A DNA stretch of 64,000 nucleotides, from NCBI GenBank assembly GCA_019694975.1, contig JAIBAY010000012.1, positions 1 to 64,000 on the forward strand, written 5' to 3'. The DNA comes from Chitinophagales bacterium. Its GTDB lineage: Bacteria; Bacteroidota; Bacteroidia; Chitinophagales; UBA10324. The notes under the pieces were generated by a model. The model searched no databases, was not told where the DNA came from, and worked only from the letters and a program-made list of their open reading frames with translations. Shown in pieces: positions 42,315 through 52,011 of this stretch (position 1 is the first letter of the stretch; each line of letters starts with the position of its first letter). Both the position numbers and the translations under genes were made by a program.

Positions 42315-44618
42315 ATGAAAAATGTAATAAATGAAAAAATAGTCCGGCGCATCGGACTGCTCACGATTTGTTGGATCGCAGGATTCCACAACAGCTCTGC
42401 TCAACCGGCAGCGAATAATACCTGGCACACCCTGGATAAGATTTGCAGGATACATGATGCCGGATCATTCCTGTTCTTCAGAGAAGAATTGAAGATCAAT
42501 CCGCATAACATTTTTGAAACCTATAAAAGCAATTTTGGATTACAGCAAGAAGACGAAATGAATTTGTATCGTACTCAGGAGCATACTACTGCCGGCGTAA
42601 CCATCTACCGGTATCAGCAATATCACAACGGCATTAAAGTGCACGGTGCAGTGATGAATATTTTTGAGAAAAATGGAAATGCTGAAAAGGCAAACGGACG
42701 CCTTATCAGAAATCTTGAAGACCGTGAACCGCTGCTAAGTGGAGAAGATGCGGTCCGGATCGCTTTGCAAAACATCGATCCGCAAGAGTACCAGTGGACA
42801 GATCCTGTGTTGGTTTCCCGGTTTTCTGCGAAAGAAAAACTGTCCGGTAAAAAGCTGGAACCAGATCCCAAACTGGTTTATATGTATCACAAAAAATCAG
42901 AACGGAAAGCATTTGATAATACTGCCTACGAATTGTGCTGGAGCGTAGAGCTCAACCTGAAACACGGCGCATCAAAAAATGTTTTTATCAGTGCAGCTAC
43001 CGGACAACTGGTGAATGAATTACCGATCTCACTGAACTGCAACAACTGGGACTTTATTCTACCTTTCAATGGCGTGCAGCCGGTATTATTTTCATTAAAT
43101 GGTAACTTATGCACGCCTTATGGTAATACAGATCAATTTATCTGCACAGATTATGCCGGAGACATTGAAATTCATACGGAAGATTACGACAACGACGGAG
43201 AGATCTGCTTTGACCATGGTTATTATTTTCCATTGCAATTGACCGGAGTTAAGGGTGATGGTGCCCAGGCACAATGGGGAATTCAAAAGGCTTTGGACTA
43301 TTACTGGATGACCTTTGACTGGAGAAGCTATGATGACAACTACGCAGATCTTGATGTAAACGTGAATGTCAGCTTCTCCGATAACAATGGAAACAATGCT
43401 GCTTACGATGAAACCTGGGAAGATTTTGACTTTGGCTACGGTAATGATAAAAACAACGAATTCGATTCCTACACCTGCCTTGACATAGTGACCCATGAGT
43501 ATACACATGGTGTGGATGATTATACTGCAGACCTGGATTATTCTGATGAGTCAGGAGCCTTAGATGAATCATATGCAGATATTATGGGTGAAATATTAGA
43601 AGCAGACCTTGAGCGGGATCCTTATGATTTTACCTTAGACGCAACTGACTTTGACTGGCTTGTGGGCGCAGATAAAAGCACCGGCTATATCAGGAGCATG
43701 AACTTTCCGTCACTTAAAAATGATCCTGATACTTACAAAGGAGGTTTCTGGTGCGACTACGAAAACAGTGCTTATAGCTGCACATCTGAAGATCACGGAG
43801 GTGTACATACCAACAGCGGGGTTCAGAATTTTATGTTTTATCTGTTGGCAACAGGTGGAATCGGAACCAATGATAATGGCACTCCATATAATGTAACTCC
43901 AATTGATATACACGATGCGGAAGACATCGCTTTTCTCTCTCACACTTATTTATGGGGCTCAGCAGAATACGGCGATGCACGGGATGCCTGGATACAGGCT
44001 GCCATTGATTTATTCGGTAACTGCAGCCAGCAGGCCATTTCTGTTGCCGAAGCATGGCGGGCAGTTGGAGTAGGGCTTGACGAGTATGGATACGATCTGA
44101 ACCTGTGCAACTTTATTCCTGTGGGAACCTGGAGTGCCATCAATGACATCACTACCAACGGGACTGGTTGCAATCTGAATGCTATACCTGTCCTTGGAAA
44201 CATTTACTTCGTGGCAGGCAACCAGATTATTTTCCAAGGAGGAACGATATTGAGTGCTATCGGCAGCAACATCATTGATGTTTTTGTCAATCCATGCAAC
44301 CTTACCATACATGATAAGAACAGCAGCACCGGACCATTAATAACTTCGGGGGAATCCGTTAACGACAGCAGGGATGAAATAACCATCAGCGTCTATCCCA
44401 ATCCGGCCAGTGACCGCATTACCGTAAAAATAGCCGGTGCAAACGCTCATACTGCGTTGAAAATCTATAACAGTATGATGCAACTGGTCAGGACAATTAA
44501 TTTTTCTGATGGAACCGAAAATGAAATAGAAACAAATGATCTGACTTCCGGAATATATTTTATAGCCGCATCAGCAGGAGCACGATCGGATATTGCAAAG
44601 CTGGTGATCAGCAGGTAA
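42315..44618 (+). CDS. Secreted M4 (thermolysin-family) metallopeptidase, T9SS cargo
   Basis: This 767-residue zymogen has a signal peptide and an FTP/PepSY-type propeptide (~30-230, with VTIYRYQQYHNGIKVHGAV). The M4 catalytic domain follows. Zinc ligands are His394 and His398 in THEYTHGV, with catalytic Glu395; the third ligand is Glu418 in GALDESYADIMGE. The HTNSGVQNFMFYLLA motif with the second catalytic His lies near 497. A T9SS tail with VYPNP closes the protein. It should digest proteins outside the cell. The acidic inserts between motifs (DDNYADLDVNVN) suggest extra calcium sites. A terminator follows. Confidence 0.95.
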   Translation: MKNVINEKIVRRIGLLTICWIAGFHNSSAQPAANNTWHTLDKICRIHDAGSFLFFREELKINPHNIFETYKSNFGLQQEDEMNLYRTQEHTTAGVTIYRYQQYHNGIKVHGAVMNIFEKNGNAEKANGRLIRNLEDREPLLSGEDAVRIALQNIDPQEYQWTDPVLVSRFSAKEKLSGKKLEPDPKLVYMYHKKSERKAFDNTAYELCWSVELNLKHGASKNVFISAATGQLVNELPISLNCNNWDFILPFNGVQPVLFSLNGNLCTPYGNTDQFICTDYAGDIEIHTEDYDNDGEICFDHGYYFPLQLTGVKGDGAQAQWGIQKALDYYWMTFDWRSYDDNYADLDVNVNVSFSDNNGNNAAYDETWEDFDFGYGNDKNNEFDSYTCLDIVTHEYTHGVDDYTADLDYSDESGALDESYADIMGEILEADLERDPYDFTLDATDFDWLVGADKSTGYIRSMNFPSLKNDPDTYKGGFWCDYENSAYSCTSEDHGGVHTNSGVQNFMFYLLATGGIGTNDNGTPYNVTPIDIHDAEDIAFLSHTYLWGSAEYGDARDAWIQAAIDLFGNCSQQAISVAEAWRAVGVGLDEYGYDLNLCNFIPVGTWSAINDITTNGTGCNLNAIPVLGNIYFVAGNQIIFQGGTILSAIGSNIIDVFVNPCNLTIHDKNSSTGPLITSGESVNDSRDEITISVYPNPASDRITVKIAGANAHTALKIYNSMMQLVRTINFSDGTENEIETNDLTSGIYFIAASAGARSDIAKLVISR

Positions 44619-44648
44619 ATTCCGGTTGACAAATAGATTTCCAAACCG

Positions 44649-44674
44649 GCCCTGCACTTACGTGCGGGGCTTTT
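44649..44674 (+). terminator. Terminator after the M4 peptidase gene
   Basis: GCCCTGCAC pairs with GTGCGGGGC (one mismatch) around a short loop, followed by TTTTATTT. Confidence 0.8.
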
Positions 44675-44730
44675 ATTTATCCGGACTTCAGGAGGGTACA
44701 TACCTGATTGTCGCTGACCGGAGCTGTCAT

Positions 44731-44786
44731 GCCGAATTGATTTCGGCATCCCGGCTTAATCGAAAGATCCCGAAACAAGTTCGGGA
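44731..44786. repeat. REP-like palindromes
   Basis: Two small palindromes stand side by side: GCCGAATTGATTTCGGC (44731-44747) and TCCCGAAACAAGTTCGGGA (about 44768-44786). They lie between convergent genes. Such units are common in environmental Bacteroidota genomes (general knowledge). Confidence 0.6.
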
Positions 44787-44834
44787 CCACAGCAATGATT
44801 ATCCTTAAGCGACAATTTGGTAAGCACGCCTTCA

Positions 44835-46772
44835 TTAATATCTCGGCATCATCAATTCAATACTTGTACCTTTTCCGGATTCGGAAATTATCCTAAGTAT
44901 TCCCTTAATCTCTTCCGCCCGGTGTTGCATGTTGATCAGACCACCGCGATGTATTATTTCCTGCTGATTAAACCCCTTTCCGTTATCCGTAATTTTCAAA
45001 CAGATATTTTTCTCATCAAAAGTGAGCGAGACACATGCTTTGGTACATGCTGAATATTTTGAAAGATTGTTTACTGCTTCCTTAAAAATGAGGTACAGGT
45101 TGTTTTTTACATCCATGGAAAGCTTCATGGTTGATTTTTCATCCGGAAAATCAAAAACATAGTCAATATTCTTTGCTTCCAGGATGGTGGTTGCATATTC
45201 CCTCATCCGGCTCATTACTTCTTCCATGGTATCGTTGCCGGGATTGATGTTCCAGATAATATCACTCATGCTGTCCAGCAAGCGCTGGCTGCGTTCATTT
45301 ATTTTTTCCAGGGAAGCTTTGGTTTTTTCATCACCCGAAGCAGCAATATTTTTCTGAACAGTACGGCTGAGGATGTTGATACTGCTCAGGGTACTTCCGA
45401 TATCATCATGCAAATCACGGCTCAACCGGTTGCGGATCAGCTCCATTTCCATTTTGCGTTTTAAACGGAAGCGGCTGATTAAAACACCAATCAAAGCCAT
45501 TAATAACGCAGCTCCGAAAATCAGTGCGTTGCGGATTATTTTTTGATTTTTAATCTCCTGTTGCGCAACTGCATCTTTTTGTTCCTGCGCCTTCATGCGC
45601 TTTAATTCGTCCTCTTCATTTTCAAACTGCACTTTCATTTGCTCTATTTTTGCTTTCGTCTCTGCAAAGTTTATCCTCGCGACTTCTTCATTGTAAATAT
45701 TGAGGCTGGTATATGCTTTTGTAAAATCTCCGGTCGCCGCATAATATTTATACCTCGACTTGTATAAATCCACTCTTGAAGTGCAGACATATCCGCAGGT
45801 GGTGTCTATTCTTAATCCTTCCCTTAGCGCAGCTTTTGCCCTTGCATATTCCCGCTTTTCCAGCAATACATTGACATAGTAAGAAATAGTCGAAAGGCGC
45901 AAGTCATTGCCATCTATCGTATTGCCAAGGGACGGACCGTTAAGTAGCTTCATATAATAGCTCACTGAATCAATATTTCCGTTTTGAGTTTTGTCGTACA
46001 AGTAGATCTGATACAGGGTATTTACTTTGATAAAGTCAATCTCAGAAAATAAAAACGGATACCGGTCCATAAACCAGTGGTAATAATAATTTAAGGAATC
46101 AGCATTCTGCAATGCATGGTAGCACATGAACAAATTCACTATGTTCTTGCTTTTTTCCGTCTCATTTGATCTTTCCAATGCTTTTTTGAAATATACAATG
46201 GCCTTATCATAATCGTTATAGCTCCCCATGTAAATATTTCCGATTCGTTTACTGGTGATACATTGGCCCAAGCTGTCGTTTTGTTGCTCAAATTCGCTGT
46301 ACACGGTGAGCATATCAGGCAATGCGATCAAATACTCATCTATGTCGCAATAGTACCTCGCCCTAAGGTATTTAGCCCACGTTTTTACCCTTTTGTTTGC
46401 TGTTACATCCGCCAATATTTCTATTTGCCGCAGCACGTTTGCGGTGTAATTATTTCCATTTAAGTCGCAGGGAACAGACTGTGTCGCGACCAGGGCTGAC
46501 GAATATGCAAGGCCCACCATCTGAGGATATTGGTTCGCAAGATCTTCATTGTTAAAATACCGTATTTCACGGATACAATAAGCCGTATCACTCAACATGC
46601 CTGCGTGATAAAAAATACTATCGCATCGTTGCATTACTTCGATACTGTCGAATAATTTCTTGCCGGTAGCATTAGTTTTTATCTGCGTGGAATTGTTACA
46701 CCCAAACAATACGAATCCAAAACAGGAAATGAGAATATGCTTCAAAATTTTTGATTGTATGCTTCCGGCCAT
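44835..46772 (-). CDS. TPR-containing HisKA_3 sensor histidine kinase lipoprotein
   Basis: This ~645-residue kinase starts at the ATG at 46772; a GTG one codon earlier is less likely. It has a lipobox-like VLFGC near residue 26, then a helical TPR region (~60-375). A coiled coil, a membrane helix (~415-435) and a HisKA_3 dimerisation domain follow, with His455 in SRDLHDDIGSTLSSINIL. The HATPase domain ends with NGKGF and GGLINMQHRAEEI. This TPR-HisKA_3 form pairs with NarL-type regulators, and one lies directly upstream. If the Cys is truly lipidated, a following membrane helix is unusual; it may be just an uncleaved anchor. Confidence 0.92.
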   Translation of the reverse strand: MAGSIQSKILKHILISCFGFVLFGCNNSTQIKTNATGKKLFDSIEVMQRCDSIFYHAGMLSDTAYCIREIRYFNNEDLANQYPQMVGLAYSSALVATQSVPCDLNGNNYTANVLRQIEILADVTANKRVKTWAKYLRARYYCDIDEYLIALPDMLTVYSEFEQQNDSLGQCITSKRIGNIYMGSYNDYDKAIVYFKKALERSNETEKSKNIVNLFMCYHALQNADSLNYYYHWFMDRYPFLFSEIDFIKVNTLYQIYLYDKTQNGNIDSVSYYMKLLNGPSLGNTIDGNDLRLSTISYYVNVLLEKREYARAKAALREGLRIDTTCGYVCTSRVDLYKSRYKYYAATGDFTKAYTSLNIYNEEVARINFAETKAKIEQMKVQFENEEDELKRMKAQEQKDAVAQQEIKNQKIIRNALIFGAALLMALIGVLISRFRLKRKMEMELIRNRLSRDLHDDIGSTLSSINILSRTVQKNIAASGDEKTKASLEKINERSQRLLDSMSDIIWNINPGNDTMEEVMSRMREYATTILEAKNIDYVFDFPDEKSTMKLSMDVKNNLYLIFKEAVNNLSKYSACTKACVSLTFDEKNICLKITDNGKGFNQQEIIHRGGLINMQHRAEEIKGILRIISESGKGTSIELMMPRY

Positions 46773-46784
46773 CACACTAACAAA

Positions 46785-47417
46785 TTAGACAATTTTATTC
46801 TGAATTGCCTTGGCCACGGCTTCGCTTTTCGAATTGACATGAAGCTTGGAGTAGATATTCTTGATGTGAAAGCGCAATGTTTCAACGCTTACATTCATTT
46901 CGTTCGCCGCCATCTTATAGCTGTAACCACGCACGAGCAGTGACAGCGCATCGTGTTCCCGTGGGGTCAGCGCCTGCAATTCCGCTGCTTGCTGAAATGG
47001 TTTTGAGAAAAGCTTCAGCACCTGTTTTGCAATGGAAGGCGTCATCGGCGCGCCGCCGGAATGCGCTTCCCTGATGGCATCAATTATTTTTTCCGGAACT
47101 GTGCGTTTTAAAATATAACCGCTTGCGCCAAAGCAGACCGATTGAAATACACGTTCATTGTCATCAAATACCGTCAGCATCAGCACGGTTACTTCATTGC
47201 CTGCTGCCCGCAAATTGCGCAAGCCCTGCAATCCGTTTTCAACAGGCATGTCAATATCCATCAACACCACATCCGGCTGATGAAAGTTTACGTTTCTCAC
47301 CACATTTTTGCAGTTGTTGTAAACCTCCACCAATTCCATTCCGTCGGTATTGCTGATCAGTTCGCTCAGGCTATCGATAAAGTCAAGGTTGTCCTCAAAA
47401 AGCAACACGCGTATCAT
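46785..47417 (-). CDS. NarL-family response regulator
   Basis: This 210-residue regulator has a receiver domain with phosphoacceptor Asp54 in VVLMDIDMPVE and the lysine of YILKRTVPE. A LuxR-type helix-turn-helix (~148-205) follows, with LTPREHDALSLLVRGY and NVSVETLRFHIKNIYSKL. It lies first in the pair, 9 or so bases before its TPR histidine kinase, and they should be co-transcribed. The target genes are unknown; the serine hydrolase upstream and the secreted-protein genes are neighbours. Confidence 0.95.
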   Translation of the reverse strand: MIRVLLFEDNLDFIDSLSELISNTDGMELVEVYNNCKNVVRNVNFHQPDVVLMDIDMPVENGLQGLRNLRAAGNEVTVLMLTVFDDNERVFQSVCFGASGYILKRTVPEKIIDAIREAHSGGAPMTPSIAKQVLKLFSKPFQQAAELQALTPREHDALSLLVRGYSYKMAANEMNVSVETLRFHIKNIYSKLHVNSKSEAVAKAIQNKIV

Positions 47418-47546
47418 TCAGGCTATTTAGTTGGATATAGATGGAGTGCGATGAAAATTTTTTTCGAAAGTAAAATAGTGAATAGGTCCTGAACTGATTC
47501 CCCCATATTTGGGTAGTATATTCATTTCCCTCATTTCAATAAGAAG

Positions 47547-48740
47547 TCAATTTCCTTTCCGGTCATAGGGAATATAATTTTCCCAATACCAGGGAGTAAA
47601 AGTGTCACCGATCGCAATTTCCAGTAATGATTTAAAAATGCTTTCAGCATTGTCACTATTGCTGAGTATTAGTATGGCTGTTCCCTGTTTTGGAAATAAA
47701 ATGCAGTAATGCTGAAAACCATCTCCATGCCCTTCTTTGAAAGCACCTGCCCCATAGGGCGATTGCAATAAGCCCCAGCCCAAACCATAACTTAATTTTA
47801 TAGCATCATTAGCTGTAGAATCCCGGAATTGCAATGGACCGAATTGCTGGATGCTCCGGATTCTTATCTGTGGTGTAAACATTTCCTTCGTTGCGGAAGG
47901 TTTTAGCAAGCTGTTATTCAGAACGGCCTGCACAAACAAAGTATAATCATCCAGCGTAGTTTCCAGCGTGCTGGCGGAACGTGCATCATTGTCCTTGTCT
48001 TTTTCATACAATTCACCTGCAGCGCTATGGCCCACACAATAATCCTTTTCAAATTCAGGTTGCCAGGTGTAAGAAGAGTTGTTCATGCCCAATGGTTTAA
48101 AAACCCTTTCGTGCATCATTTCATCCAGTGATTTGCCCAGCAAATACTCAAGCACTACCTGCAGGTACACGAGTCCTTCTCCTGAATAACTATATCTTGA
48201 ACCAGGTGTAAAATCTACTCTTAGTTTTTCATCAGGTTCATACCATCGCCAATTGGGAAAACCGGATGTATGATCGAGACACATCCGTGCAGTAATCCTT
48301 TGGTACAACGTATCATTTCTCAGGCTGCTGTAGTCGTCATGCCATTTCTTTGATGGTGTGTATTCATAAATTGGTTTTGGCAGATAATCCTGCAATGGCT
48401 TATCCAGATCAAGAACGCCCTCTTCCACCAATTGCATCACCATCACTGCAAACACCGGTTTACTAAGGGAAGCTCCGTATATGTTTGTACTGCCTTTTAT
48501 CGGTTCCTTTGTATCCAGCCGTTTGTAGCCATAAGTCTTTTTATAGACAGGTTTATTGTTGTTAAAAATACTGATGGCCAATCCCTGAACATTGGCGGCC
48601 TTCATCAGGGATTGAATCGAATCGTCTAATGCAGCAAAGGATATTTTGCTTTTATCAAGCCGTTTAATGATTTGCGCATGGATGGCAGAATGTATTACAG
48701 TGCAGCAGAAAAGCAATAAGACTGTTTTTTGTATGCGCAT
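47547..48740 (-). CDS. Secreted serine hydrolase (class C beta-lactamase/DD-peptidase family)
   Basis: This 397-residue protein starts at the ATG at 48740. The longer frame from 48905 has no sensible N-terminus, whereas MRIQKTVLLLFCCTVIHSA starts a signal peptide. The beta-lactamase fold is marked by the nucleophile Ser91 and Lys94 in GASLSKPV, a Tyr-Ser pair in YSYSGEGLVYLQ and the KEGHGDG third box. It could be a penicillin-binding-protein-like DD-peptidase or an esterase; the substrate cannot be told. It lies upstream of the NarL/TPR-kinase pair on the same strand, with a 129-base gap. Confidence 0.9.
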   Translation of the reverse strand: MRIQKTVLLLFCCTVIHSAIHAQIIKRLDKSKISFAALDDSIQSLMKAANVQGLAISIFNNNKPVYKKTYGYKRLDTKEPIKGSTNIYGASLSKPVFAVMVMQLVEEGVLDLDKPLQDYLPKPIYEYTPSKKWHDDYSSLRNDTLYQRITARMCLDHTSGFPNWRWYEPDEKLRVDFTPGSRYSYSGEGLVYLQVVLEYLLGKSLDEMMHERVFKPLGMNNSSYTWQPEFEKDYCVGHSAAGELYEKDKDNDARSASTLETTLDDYTLFVQAVLNNSLLKPSATKEMFTPQIRIRSIQQFGPLQFRDSTANDAIKLSYGLGWGLLQSPYGAGAFKEGHGDGFQHYCILFPKQGTAILILSNSDNAESIFKSLLEIAIGDTFTPWYWENYIPYDRKGN

Positions 48741-49037
48741 ATTTTTCGTTTTCAATGTTTGGATTGAAGCAATTTTGGATTTCGATGAAGTAATCACTAA
48801 ACAAAAACCGGTTTGGAAGGTAATAAAAGAATGAGGAGATGAAAGAATAACGATATTGGAACAGTTGAACTCCTGACAAAAAAGCCGTGTCCCTTTTGGT
48901 AACATGGCTTCTGAAAAAAAGGAAATGCAGACTACAGGTTATTCATTACTTTCTGCTCACGATGGCGGTTTTACTGTTTTGAAAATTTCAAACCTGCACT
49001 GATACCCTGTGCTTCCAATTCCATAACAAAGTAATTC

Positions 49038-49312
49038 ACTGTTGGTCGGGATTTGTAGTCACTACTGTTCGAAACATGCTTAAAAGCTTGCCGGGCATAC
49101 GTTACAGACAATCTGCTTTAGCGTTTTTCATACTGAAAATGCAATGGGTTACAATTGGCACCATGCTTTTCCTGCGGGGAGAATAGTTTATGACTATTTG
49201 AGATAGAATTTTATGTTCACTTTTCCCGATAGAAATATGAATGAAAGTTAATCCAGTTATAGGCTCTGAAGGTTTCGAAACCTTTGATTACAAATCCGGA
49301 CTAACGAGAGCT
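49038..49312 (+). repeat. Dispersed ~270-bp inverted-repeat element, copy G (subtype 1)
   Basis: The left end TGTTGGTCGGGATTTGTAG and CTGTTCGAAACATG face the right end AAGGTTTCGAAACC, then TTTGATTACAAATCCGGAC and TAACGAGAG. The interior matches copies D, I and J almost completely. Confidence 0.9.
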
Positions 49313-49455
49313 TTTTTTATTGGTAATGGTAGTTCCAATACGCAATTCATAATTTTCAATATTCTGTGCTTTTCCGCATTTCATTAATAAAATATTTTAT
49401 CATAAATCATTCATGTAAATGATTTTTATCATTGCAAGACCATAGCAACTTCAAG

Positions 49456-49463
49456 TAACTTTG
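49456..49463 (+). promoter_or_regulatory. Putative Bacteroidota promoter (-7 box)
   Basis: TAACTTTG fits the TAnnTTTG -7 consensus, 40 bases before the short signal-peptide frame at 49503. A TTG about 20 bases upstream may serve as the -33 element. Confidence 0.45.
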
Positions 49464-49502
49464 GTGAAAATTAGGATGATACTAAAAATTAAACCGTAAT
49501 CT

Positions 49503-49652
49503 ATGCAGAACGAATTCTCACTGCGAATCCTGTTTGTATTACGCTCTTTTTTGGTCTTTGCATTACTATTCCTAGCAGCATCTTATGTTTTTGCTCAGGA
49601 GATGCGCTCATATGAAGGCGAAAAGACAACCTGCAAAATCCAGGTCATGTGA
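49503..49652 (+). pseudogene. Signal-peptide start of a truncated secreted protein
   Basis: The frame encodes MQNEFSLRILFVLRSFLVFA, continues with a typical signal-peptide end (LFLAASYVFAQ), and stops after 49 residues. A promoter-like box lies at the right distance upstream. A complete signal peptide with almost no mature protein suggests a gene broken by a nonsense or frameshift change, or by deletion; a tiny secreted peptide is the alternative. The kelch gene begins 254 bases later. Confidence 0.45.
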
Positions 49653-49906
49653 ATTGTATCTGCGCTATCGGAACATTGGGCAGGAAATAAATAATATTAA
49701 AATGAAACCGTATTCATTTCCGCTTGCTAAGTTTTTTGTTCAGCAAAAGAAGGACAAGCCGTATTTTATTTCACATGCAGCGCAGGAAATTTCTTATGTC
49801 AATACATATCTGAAAAAAATCTATCCGCAGAAGTCAATTCATGGTCAACACCTCTGCAAAGTGAAGCTTTTAACAAAACATATCTTAATTCACCAATACC
49901 AAAAAC

Positions 49907-51283
49907 ATGAGCATCATGAAAACGATATATTTTTTACTCGCATTTCTGCTCCTCTCCTTCACCAAAACCTATGGGCAGGATGAATGGACCACCACCAATT
50001 TGTCTGATTTCAGATACCAGATGGGATCCACCACGCTCGGAACAAAAGTATATTTCGGCGGGGGCGCCATCGGAGCCGGAACTTCCAATCTGGTTGACAT
50101 CTATGATACCAAAAGCCAATTATGGACGTCCGATTATTTTGATATAGACCGAAGCTTTCCTGCTGCAATAAGCTGCGGCAGCAAAGTGCTCTTTGCCGGA
50201 GGAATCAATAGCAGTGGCGCAACCACCACCACTGTAGATATTTTCGATACAGTTACACAACAGTGGAGTAGTGCTCAGCTGGTACAAGCCAGGTTCAGCA
50301 TCGGTGCAGTGAGCAAGGGAAATAGGGTGTTATTTGCCGGCGGTGGAGATATTTCAATGGAGAAAGAATACGCTGTAGTGGATATCTACAACACGGAAAC
50401 AAACATATGGACAATCGGTCTGCTTTCCGAAGCGAGAGCAGGTATGGGCACCACCGTCATTGGTGAACTGGCCATCTTTGCCGGCGGATTTAAGTTTTCG
50501 ACCGGAACGGTTACCGATAAAATTGATATTTACAATTTCAGCACTGGTACCTGGTCTACAGCAACGTTATCTGAACCACGGTTTTTCATTGGCGCGGTCA
50601 CGGTTGGAAACAAAGCTCTGTTTGCAGGCGGTGCGGATGAAAATGGGGTACCAAGTAAAAGAGTAGATATCTATGATCTTACCACTGATACGTGGTCAAT
50701 TGATTCCCTTTCAGTGGCAAGAGCGTTTTATGAAAATGAAAATGCAGCTTCCGTTTGCGGCAAAGCCTACTTCGTAGGCGGAATGACTGTTGAAACAGAA
50801 AACTACACATTTACCGGCGATTATAATGTAATTGACATCTATGATGAAATGAGCGGCAACTGGTCAACGCAATCACTGCCTTACAATCTTTTCGAACATT
50901 CAGTGGTATCCGAAGGAAACCACCTGTTAATTGCAGGAGGCGGAACACTTACAGGTGAGTATATCCAATTGCATGCACAGGTAAACATACTTACCTGTAC
51001 TTCAGTAGGTATTGAAGAAGTAGCCATACCATTTGTCGCAGTAACCCTTTACCCGAACCCTGCCAGTGACCACATTACTTTCAATCTTGCCAACATTGCA
51101 TCAGCAAAAGCAGAACTCTTTATCTACAACTCTTGCGGCGTATTGCTCCAACAAATACCCGTATCCCATTTCACCCAACTCCAGCTTCCTGTTGATGAAA
51201 TCGGCAGTGATGGAATGTATTTCTACACTGTGAGAACAAGTGATCAGCAATTCTTTGCAGGGAAATTTACTATTCAACGATAA
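49907..51283 (+). CDS. Secreted seven-bladed kelch protein, T9SS cargo
   Basis: This 458-residue protein (the ATG at 49916 is an equally good start) has a signal peptide ending TKTYGQ. Seven kelch repeats (~24-365) have the classic pattern of a Gly-Gly pair (KVYFGGG, KVLFAGG, LAIFAGG), then VDIYDxxTxxW, which closes a seven-bladed beta-propeller. A T9SS tail with LYPNP follows. It is not closely related to the six-bladed set at 28-38 kb, whose blades read [13 protein letters not shown] binding role at the cell surface is likely; no enzyme motif is seen. It stands alone between repeat copies G and H/I. Confidence 0.9.
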   Translation: MSIMKTIYFLLAFLLLSFTKTYGQDEWTTTNLSDFRYQMGSTTLGTKVYFGGGAIGAGTSNLVDIYDTKSQLWTSDYFDIDRSFPAAISCGSKVLFAGGINSSGATTTTVDIFDTVTQQWSSAQLVQARFSIGAVSKGNRVLFAGGGDISMEKEYAVVDIYNTETNIWTIGLLSEARAGMGTTVIGELAIFAGGFKFSTGTVTDKIDIYNFSTGTWSTATLSEPRFFIGAVTVGNKALFAGGADENGVPSKRVDIYDLTTDTWSIDSLSVARAFYENENAASVCGKAYFVGGMTVETENYTFTGDYNVIDIYDEMSGNWSTQSLPYNLFEHSVVSEGNHLLIAGGGTLTGEYIQLHAQVNILTCTSVGIEEVAIPFVAVTLYPNPASDHITFNLANIASAKAELFIYNSCGVLLQQIPVSHFTQLQLPVDEIGSDGMYFYTVRTSDQQFFAGKFTIQR

Positions 51284-51510
51284 ACCATCATTATCATCGC
51301 CATATAAAAAATCAATAGTATTCAACTTCAGTCAGGCATGCGGCTGGTGTACGCGTATTTCGTGTGCCCTTGAAAGAATAGTTCTGAAATAAGTCTACAG
51401 TCGCTCTCCACACTGGTGCCCCCGCTGGTGCGCGCGTTTCCCTCCGTTGGTTGGGATTTGTAATTATAAGTGTTCGAAACATTGTGTGACGAGAGTAGTA
51501 AAAAAAATGT

Positions 51511-51609
51511 CATGCTGAGCGGAGTCGAAGCATGGCATTTTTCTGAAGAACTGACCACAAAAGCAATGTCGCACTTCGACTGAGTTTATACTGAGCGTTG
51601 TCGAAGTGC
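51511..51609. repeat. Two REP-like palindromes
   Basis: CATGCTGAGCGGAGTCGAAG followed by CATG (51511-51534) has CATGCT/AGCATG arms. GCACTTCGAC and GTCGAAGTGC (51571-51609) flank TGAGTTTATACTGAGCGTT. Both belong to the GAGCGGAGTCGAAG-type palindromes widespread in Bacteroidota (general knowledge). Confidence 0.65.
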
Positions 51610-51720
51610 TGCTAATGACACATTGTCTTATCAATTGGTTTTTAGCATGTTATAAAAATGCTCAGTTTGAATTTATTTTCCTGTCACTTTTTTTTAGAAA
51701 AAAAGTAACCAAAAAAAGCG

Positions 51721-51750
51721 CGATTGCCAAACGGCTCCGCCCGGCAATCG
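51721..51750. repeat. GC-rich hairpin
   Basis: CGATTGCC pairs with GGCAATCG around a 13-14-base loop. An A-run/T-run hairpin (ACTTTTTTTT/AAAAAAAGT) lies just before it at ~51685-51709. Confidence 0.5.
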
Positions 51751-52011
51751 CTGGCTCGCGCACGGCTTCGATTTGACATCCTGCACGTTTGTAAAGTGTT
51801 TCGACGATTTTCAGTTATTCAATTGAAAAATCTATCAAAGCTTTAATGCTAGGAAAGTGTCATTGCTAAAGAACTCGATTTGCAAAATAGTTTGCGCTCA
51901 GCGTGACATTGCTTTTGTTTCCCTCTAATGGCTGTCTTCTGTGTAAACCTCAAACTTGAATTTCTTTGATTTGTTAAGCAGAGCTGAAAACCAGTAAGGT
52001 TTCGAACACTA

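Larger units (their letters stand above)
48741..49502. other. Intergenic with repeat copy G and a promoter
   Basis: It holds copy G. Left of G, on the minus strand, is a short frame (NYFVMELEAQGISAGLKFSK, stop near 48979) that looks like the last strand of an outer-membrane barrel cut by the repeat. Right of it is a promoter-like TAACTTTG at 49456-49463. Otherwise empty. Confidence 0.4.

Noticed and set aside
49585-49983. 132-residue plus frame before the kelch gene
   Set aside because: Its composition is unlike a protein, it overlaps the kelch signal-peptide codons in another frame, and no motif is present.
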